Below, one piece after another: positions 7,260-11,605 of a stretch of 11,605 bases of DNA. The stretch comes from Cyanobacteria bacterium T3Sed10_376R1m (GTDB lineage: Bacteria; Cyanobacteriota; Cyanobacteriia; Cyanobacteriales; Cyanobacteriaceae), in contig PXEJ01000278.1 in the NCBI GenBank assembly GCA_003566215.1, positions 1 through 11,605 of the forward strand, written 5' to 3'. Below the pieces are notes generated by a model, which worked only from the letters and a program-made list of their open reading frames with translations, was not told the DNA's origin and did no database searches. How positions within the stretch are numbered: position 1 is the stretch's first letter; every line of letters starts with the position of its first letter. A program made the translations under genes and the position numbers.

Positions 7260-7787
7260 ATGACAAAACCAAAAACTCTAGAAGAATACCAAAAGGAGGA
7301 ACAGAAATTAAGAGAAATCTTACTATTATTAGAGCAGTTATTTAAAAGAGAAGAAGCCGCCGCTAAAAGTATCGTCGGTTGTTTATATGATATTGCTACT
7401 ATTAATTTAATCAATAAATACTGTCCTTTATGGGGTATAAACGCTACGTTTAAATATATAAGTCGTTTTCCTCGTCCCGTAGCACAATCCCTCGGTGTAA
7501 AATTATATTTACAACCCAAATGCCCAAAGCTAATTACTGACTGGCTTTATACGTTGGTAGAATTTCCTGAAAAAGATTCTACTCTCAAACAAACGGAGGT
7601 TGTGGAAGATTTGGTATTACCTGCTCAAAAAGAAATTAAGTCTTTGAGGGGTAAAGTAAGGGTATTAACCGGAGCCTTAGCCGCTTCTTTAACTATTTTT
7701 GTCGGCGGATTTAGTTGGGTAGCTTATAACCTACAGTTACATCCTTTCGAGTTACTTAGTGTCCAAGAAGCAAGTTTAGATAATTAG
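7260..7787 (+). CDS. Conserved-looking hypothetical protein with N-terminal coiled coil and C-terminal membrane segment
   Basis: I do not recognise this 175-residue protein. Residues 6-37 are Glu/Lys/Leu-rich and probably form a coiled coil (LEEYQKEEQKLREILLLLEQ). A central segment (38-100) holds hydrophobic and aromatic patches with Cys41, Cys55 and Cys88. A linker (101-133) follows. A single hydrophobic stretch at about 135-157 (VLTGALAASLTIFVGGFSWV) is the likely membrane anchor, followed by about 18 polar residues. It could be a C-terminally anchored cytoplasmic protein. It follows the MnmC-like gene by 44 bases on the same strand and may share its transcript. It converges on prfB across 60 bases, where only weak inverted repeats (for example CACTTT at 7795-7800 with AAAGTG at 7818-7823) are seen. 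Confidence 0.8.
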   Translation: MTKPKTLEEYQKEEQKLREILLLLEQLFKREEAAAKSIVGCLYDIATINLINKYCPLWGINATFKYISRFPRPVAQSLGVKLYLQPKCPKLITDWLYTLVEFPEKDSTLKQTEVVEDLVLPAQKEIKSLRGKVRVLTGALAASLTIFVGGFSWVAYNLQLHPFELLSVQEASLDN

Positions 7788-7847
7788 ATTTTTTCACTTT
7801 CAGGGGGTTTGCTCAAAAAAGTGCTTTGGTTACTTATTGAGTAAATC

Positions 7848-8946
7848 CTAAGTTTGTTTAAGATAGGCTTCAATAAAAGAATCTAAATCACCATCTAATA
7901 CATTACTAACCGCAGTAGTTTCTACATTAGTACGTAAGTCTTTTACTAATTGATAAGGGTGAAAGACATAGTTCCGGATTTGTGTACCCCACCCAGCTTC
8001 TACTATATCCCCTCGAATTTCGGCAATTTCTTGGGCTCTTTGTTCTTCGGCAATGATTAATAGCTTACCTTTAAGTATAGCAAGGGCTTTTTCCTTATTT
8101 TGAAGTTGCGATCGCTCTTGGGTACAACGAACAGCAATTCCTGTGGGTAAATGAACAACTCTAACCGCAGTTTCCACCTTATTAACATTTTGCCCTCCTT
8201 TGCCCCCTGCTCTAGTGGTGGTAATTTCTAAATCCTTATCAGGAATATCTATTTGAACTGCTTCTTCCGTCAATAAAGGCATCACATCTACCCCCGCAAA
8301 ACTGGTTTGTCTTTTACCATTCGCATTAAAAGGAGAAATACGTACTAGACGATGGGTTCCTTTTTCACTACGAAGATAACCAAAACCATAACGCCCTTCA
8401 ATTTCGAGAGTTGCGGACTTTATTCCCGCTTCATCACCATCAGATATTTCCGCAAGGGTGACACGATAGTTTTGTTTTTCTGCCCAACGGGTGTACATTC
8501 TCAACAACATCTGAGCCCAGTCTTGAGCATCTGTACCCCCTGCCCCAGCATTAATAGTTAAGATTGCTCCTTTATTATCATGGGTGCCACTGAGTAGCTT
8601 TTGTAATTCCCAACGACCTAATTCTTGTTTTAATTTATGGATATTATGATCAGCTTCCGATAGTAATTCCTCATCGGTTTCTAATTCCAACAGTTCAAGG
8701 ATTGCCTTGGAATCTTCCAGGGTTTTCATCCATCCATTAAACTGGTCTAAGGAAGATTTTAAATCATTTAGTTCTTGTAATGTACTTTGTGCCTTATCTC
8801 CTTGATCCCAAAATTCTGGCTGACTCGCTACTTGTTCTAGGTTATGAATATTAGCTCGAATTTTAGGTAAGTCAAAGATAGTCCTGAGTTGTACTCAGGC
8901 GCGAACTTAATAAATCAATTTCTCTTCTTAAATCTGCTAATTCCAT
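7848..8946 (-). CDS. prfB: Peptide chain release factor 2, expressed by programmed +1 frameshift
   Basis: This class I release factor recognises UGA and UAA and triggers peptidyl-tRNA hydrolysis. Translation starts at ATG 8946-8944, reads 24 codons ending TTQDYL, and meets an in-frame UGA (8874-8872). A +1 shift at CUU UGA C continues with DLPKIRANIHNLEQ to the stop at 7850-7848. The total is 365 residues, the same as E. coli RF2. The stop-codon tripeptide SPF is at 204-206 and the catalytic GGQ at 250-252 (TTRAGGKGGQNVNK), so this is RF2 and not RF1 or a pseudogene. The shift lets RF2 level control its own synthesis. A frame starting at ATG 8729 would cover only the last 293 residues and is not the true gene. 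A strong promoter candidate lies upstream. Confidence 0.96.
8871..8899 (-). promoter_or_regulatory. RF2 programmed frameshift site with upstream hairpin
   Basis: The recoding core reads TAT CTT TGA C (8880-8871), identical to the E. coli RF2 shift site in these ten bases. The stimulatory Shine-Dalgarno-like element is AGGA (8885-8882), four bases before CTT, weaker than E. coli AGGGGG. Directly upstream, CCTGAGT (8899-8893) and ACTCAGG (8889-8883) form a perfect 7-bp stem with loop ACA. The AGG lies in the 3' arm of that stem. Confidence 0.9.
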
Positions 8947-8971
8947 TTTTTTATCTACAAAACTCAACGAT

Positions 8972-9001
8972 AATATACCTTAGAAATGCGATCGATGTCA
9001 A
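8972..9001 (-). promoter_or_regulatory. Strong candidate sigma70-type promoter for prfB
   Basis: On the reverse strand a perfect TTGACA (9001-8996) is followed by an 18-base spacer and TATATT (8977-8972, 5 of 6 to -10). The predicted transcript would start about 20 bases before the prfB ATG at 8946. The spacer contains CGATCG, a partial HIP1 site. It suggests prfB is transcribed separately from the upstream GUN4-domain gene. Confidence 0.55.
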
Positions 9002-9022
9002 AATACCAGCCCTTATTGATCG

Positions 9023-9991
9023 TTAGACAGTAGGTAATTTGGCAATAAGAAAAGAGAAGTACCAACTATCTTGAACCCCCACTCCCCCTAAAACACTCCA
9101 AAATCGGACTTGGCAAGGTAGGTATCCTTGTTGTACGTTGATTTGAAAAGTTAGCTCATCATAGGATAACCAACGACCGTCCTTTAGCCAACCTATTTCT
9201 TCAGCAAATTTACAAAAAGTTTCATAGTTATAAACCCCCGGCTCTCCTCCACATTTAGCCCAAATTTGTTTTTGTACAGAAAAGCCAAATTTACCTTTAC
9301 TATACTGTGTCCATAGATCATCCATTATTTTTAATTCCTCAAAGGGAAAGGTTTTACAATCATTTTCCGTTAGCCAACCTTGTTTCTCTTTGCCCATAAT
9401 TTGAAGAACAACTTTAAGGGTTTCGCTATCAGCTTCTTGCCATTGTTGATTTTTTAAATATTGATTTAGTTGAGTAAAATCAGCTTTGGGGGTAATTAAT
9501 ATATTTTTTGCTTTTTCTCGATATTTTTGTTTAATTTCTTCTATTTTAGCGATAGCATCATCTTTGAGATGATTAATTTTTGGGTGAATAGGGTTAATTG
9601 CTAGAGCTTGGTTGTATTGAGTTAGGGCTTTTTCATATTCTTGAGATTGATAATAATCATTGGCAAGATTGTATAACTCTTGAAAATCTCCTATATTTTG
9701 CTGATAATTTTCTAGTTTTTGTTTATCTATGTCTAATATTTGAACTAGCTTGTTGATTAATGACACATCTGATTGATGAGTGGAGTTTTGATTGTTGTTT
9801 TCTCTCTGATTGGCTATTTGATCGATAGCTTCAATGAGAGTTTTACTTTCTGGGAATTGACGCACATTAAACCACCTTCTTAGTTTGCCGTTACGATACT
9901 CTACTAATAATTGATTTAGATCGCAATATTTTCTAAGGGCATTTAAAGTTCTAATTTGTTCGTTGTTGTGATTTAAGGCGAATTTAACCAT
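9023..9991 (-). CDS. TPR-GUN4 domain protein
   Basis: This is a 322-residue soluble protein if started at ATG 9991-9989. A frame-consistent TTG at 10030-10028, with AGG six bases before it, would add 13 residues. Residues ~1-60 form an unrecognised N-terminal module (LLVEYRNGKLRRWFNVRQF). A low-complexity Asn/Gln stretch follows at about 63-74, then one TPR-like unit at about 103-137 (ELYNLANDYYQSQEYEKAL). A GUN4 domain occupies about 170-322, with QQWQEADSET, GWLTENDCKTFPFEELKIMD, LWTQYSKGKFGFSVQKQIW, IGWLKDGRWLSYDELTF and GYLPC. GUN4 domains bind porphyrins, and true GUN4 stimulates Mg-chelatase. Cyanobacteria also carry several GUN4 fusions of unknown role, and this is probably one of them. 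It lies upstream of prfB on the same strand. Confidence 0.87.
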   Translation of the reverse strand: MVKFALNHNNEQIRTLNALRKYCDLNQLLVEYRNGKLRRWFNVRQFPESKTLIEAIDQIANQRENNNQNSTHQSDVSLINKLVQILDIDKQKLENYQQNIGDFQELYNLANDYYQSQEYEKALTQYNQALAINPIHPKINHLKDDAIAKIEEIKQKYREKAKNILITPKADFTQLNQYLKNQQWQEADSETLKVVLQIMGKEKQGWLTENDCKTFPFEELKIMDDLWTQYSKGKFGFSVQKQIWAKCGGEPGVYNYETFCKFAEEIGWLKDGRWLSYDELTFQINVQQGYLPCQVRFWSVLGGVGVQDSWYFSFLIAKLPTV

Positions 9992-10258
9992 ATTTAAACA
10001 AATATTTAATGATAACTTGATTTTTGACAAAAATTACCTATATAGAAATTCTATTGGTAGCTTTGAACCTCTTATACAGCCTTCTTTAGACTCGATTCTA
10101 ATTTAACACGATGAATTACAATATAGAAACTAATCTTGTAAGACATATAAAGTGATGGTAGAAAAACGGAATTTAAAGCTCAATTTTTTTGATAATATAC
10201 GAAAATTCTAAAATTTCTTAAAATAGGAAATGTAATTCCTTAAAAAAATAGTTAAGTA

Positions 10259-11605
10259 ATGCTATATAGCAAATTGGTTAGGGATAAAATCCCCAGTATT
10301 ATTAAAAATAATAACAAAAATTATCAAGTTAAGCATTTATCTGACCAAGAGTTTAAAGAAGCATTAAAAAATAAATTAATTGAAGAATCCAAAGAATTTT
10401 TTTTAGCTAAAGATAAAGATAGTTTAATAGAAGAAATTGCTGATATTTATGAAGTTTTAGATAGCTTAATTTGTGTTTATAATTTAGATAAAAATAAAAT
10501 AAAAGAAGTAAAAGAAAAAAAAGCAGAAGATAAAGGTAAATTTGAGCAAAAAATTAAGTTAATTTCCGTTAGGGATAAATATTTTTCTTCTGAAGATCAG
10601 AGTAAAGAAACAGATATTATAGACACTTTTAGTAATTATCTTGAGGAGAAAATAAAACCAATAGCACTCATTTTAGATTATGATCCTCAAGTTTTAAAGA
10701 AAGTTTTTAATGATATTTCTGTTGATAATCCTTTGTTATTAAATCTTAAGTTAAAAAAAGAATGGGGGGGTTTAGAATTTAGTAATCATGATTTTTACCA
10801 GTGGCAAATTAACATTGCCAAATATTCTGGAGCACTAGCTTTTTTGCAAACGCAGCACCAAAGCGCAGTAGGAATGCTATGTAATAGCAGCAATCAAATT
10901 GTTAAACAAAAATACCTGCCTAATATAGTTACAGGAAATAATTTTTGTGGAGTCGGTTTTTCTCATTTACGCCGTCAAGGAGAACCAGTTTTATCAGCTA
11001 TGGTGGATGGTAGTGGTTATAGATTAACTGGAAATATTTTTTGGATTACGGGTTATAATTTCTTTGATAATTTTATTTTAGGTGCTACTTTAGATGATAG
11101 TAAAGAGTTATATGCGATCGTGCCTTTTGCTAACAAAAATAGCCATAGTGGAACCATAAAACTTAGTGAACCGATAAAATTAGGGGCGATGGGTTCAACA
11201 AATACCGTTAGAGCAAAACTAGATAACTGGTATATTTCCCCAGAAGATATTCTCGCAATTAAACCAGCAAAAACTATTTTAAAAAAAGATTCAGAAAATA
11301 TTTTACATCATGGATTTTTTGCACTAGGTTGTGCCTTCGGTAGCTTAGAAATTATTAACAATAATGCAGAGAAATTAAACTTACCATCAGTAACCATAAA
11401 CTATCACAAACTTTATAACAAAACAGTTAATCTCAAAGAATTAATGTTAACAGAAATCGTTAATCCCTCTCAAAGGTTCGTAGAAAAATTAGCTCTCAGA
11501 GTAGAAGCTATTAATTTGGCTCATAAGTGTGCCCATGCGGCAATAATTACCAGTAAAGGCTCAGGGAATAAACAGGAAAACCCTGCACAAAGACTATACA
11601 GAGAA
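10259..11605 (+). CDS. MazG-like pyrophosphohydrolase fused to an acyl-CoA-dehydrogenase-like flavoprotein, 3' end off the window
   Basis: One frame of 449 codons stays open from ATG 10259 to the window edge. Residues 1-~104 match the house-cleaning MazG-superfamily type (COG4997): SKLVRDKIPSII at 4-15, the EExxE motif EESKE at 42-46, ExxD as EIAD at 59-62 with Glu65, then KKAEDKGKFEQKI at 87-99. These should bind Mg2+ and hydrolyse a non-canonical NTP to NMP + PPi. A linker follows. From ~118 the sequence looks like an acyl-CoA dehydrogenase: helical domain (SGALAFLQTQHQSAVGML, 190-207), then the middle beta domain GVGFSHLRRQG (231-241), GYRLTGNIFWITGYNFFDNF (253-272) and LYAIVPF (284-290). 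A helical C-terminal domain includes HGFFALGCAFGSLEI and ends NPAQRLYRE. The catalytic base is not identifiable here. The 227-base region upstream, divergent from the GUN4 gene, holds no convincing gene. Confidence 0.85.
   Translation, partial: MLYSKLVRDKIPSIIKNNNKNYQVKHLSDQEFKEALKNKLIEESKEFFLAKDKDSLIEEIADIYEVLDSLICVYNLDKNKIKEVKEKKAEDKGKFEQKIKLISVRDKYFSSEDQSKETDIIDTFSNYLEEKIKPIALILDYDPQVLKKVFNDISVDNPLLLNLKLKKEWGGLEFSNHDFYQWQINIAKYSGALAFLQTQHQSAVGMLCNSSNQIVKQKYLPNIVTGNNFCGVGFSHLRRQGEPVLSAMVDGSGYRLTGNIFWITGYNFFDNFILGATLDDSKELYAIVPFANKNSHSGTIKLSEPIKLGAMGSTNTVRAKLDNWYISPEDILAIKPAKTILKKDSENILHHGFFALGCAFGSLEIINNNAEKLNLPSVTINYHKLYNKTVNLKELMLTEIVNPSQRFVEKLALRVEAINLAHKCAHAAIITSKGSGNKQENPAQRLYRE

Noticed and set aside
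7250..7519. Reverse-strand 89-codon frame opposite the hypothetical gene at 7260
   Set aside because: The forward frame is longer and has an organised coiled-coil/membrane layout. The reverse product is low-complexity, with a poor start context.
7795..7823. CACTTT/AAAGTG inverted repeat as a bidirectional terminator between the hypothetical gene and prfB
   Set aside because: The stem is only six bases with a loop of 17, and there is no adjacent U-tract.
8872..8874. In-frame TGA early in prfB, suggesting a broken gene
   Set aside because: It is the classical RF2 autoregulatory recoding site: TATCTTTGAC followed by the correct +1 frame, giving the standard 365-residue product with SPF and GGQ.
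10111..10211. Two tiny frames (14 and 18 codons) joined by TGATG upstream of the fusion gene, as a possible leader peptide
   Set aside because: They are very short, lack a convincing ribosome-binding site, and arise easily in AT-rich DNA. No attenuator-like hairpins accompany them.
1..11605. A CRISPR array, transposon, prophage or defence island
   Set aside because: I saw no regularly spaced repeats, transposase, integrase, terminal inverted repeats or toxin-antitoxin pair. Most genes are housekeeping.

Overview
The window looks like chromosomal DNA from an AT-rich, probably unicellular cyanobacterium. The evidence is a ChlI Mg-chelatase gene, a GUN4-domain protein, a cyanobacterial-type NurA, and six perfect copies of the HIP1 octamer GCGATCGC in 11.6 kb. 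Far fewer than one copy would be expected by chance at this base composition. A Cyanobacterium/Geminocystis-like lineage is my guess from composition and protein flavour, not a demonstrated placement. I see no tRNA, rRNA, insertion sequence, phage gene or CRISPR array. No gene-free stretch exceeds about 230 bases.

Left part (1-2061): the start of chlI runs leftwards off the window. From the shared intergenic region a plausible promoter drives a rightward pair: a 123-residue cyclic-nucleotide-binding domain protein without a DNA-binding domain, then ackA (acetate kinase) 10 bases later. AckA ends three bases from the end of the convergent map gene.

Middle part (2065-6260), all leftward: map (methionine aminopeptidase) lies downstream of mtnP (methylthioadenosine phosphorylase), both connected with methionine. 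A palindrome separates them from a family 9 glycosyltransferase, and a NurA-family nuclease follows. A 40-codon reading frame overlaps the end of nurA out of frame.

Right part (6346-11605): a stand-alone MnmC-type tRNA-wobble methyltransferase and a coiled-coil/membrane protein of unknown function run rightwards. prfB (release factor 2) runs leftwards. It is split by the classical in-frame UGA and needs +1 frameshifting to give a 365-residue product. A perfect 7-bp hairpin sits directly on its internal Shine-Dalgarno-like element. Next comes a leftward TPR-GUN4 protein.

The last 1347 bases hold one uninterrupted frame, open at the right edge. It joins an N-terminal MazG-like nucleotide pyrophosphohydrolase domain to an acyl-CoA-dehydrogenase-like flavoprotein. 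I regard this fusion as the most unusual thing here. The genes are mostly housekeeping and do not form one obvious pathway.
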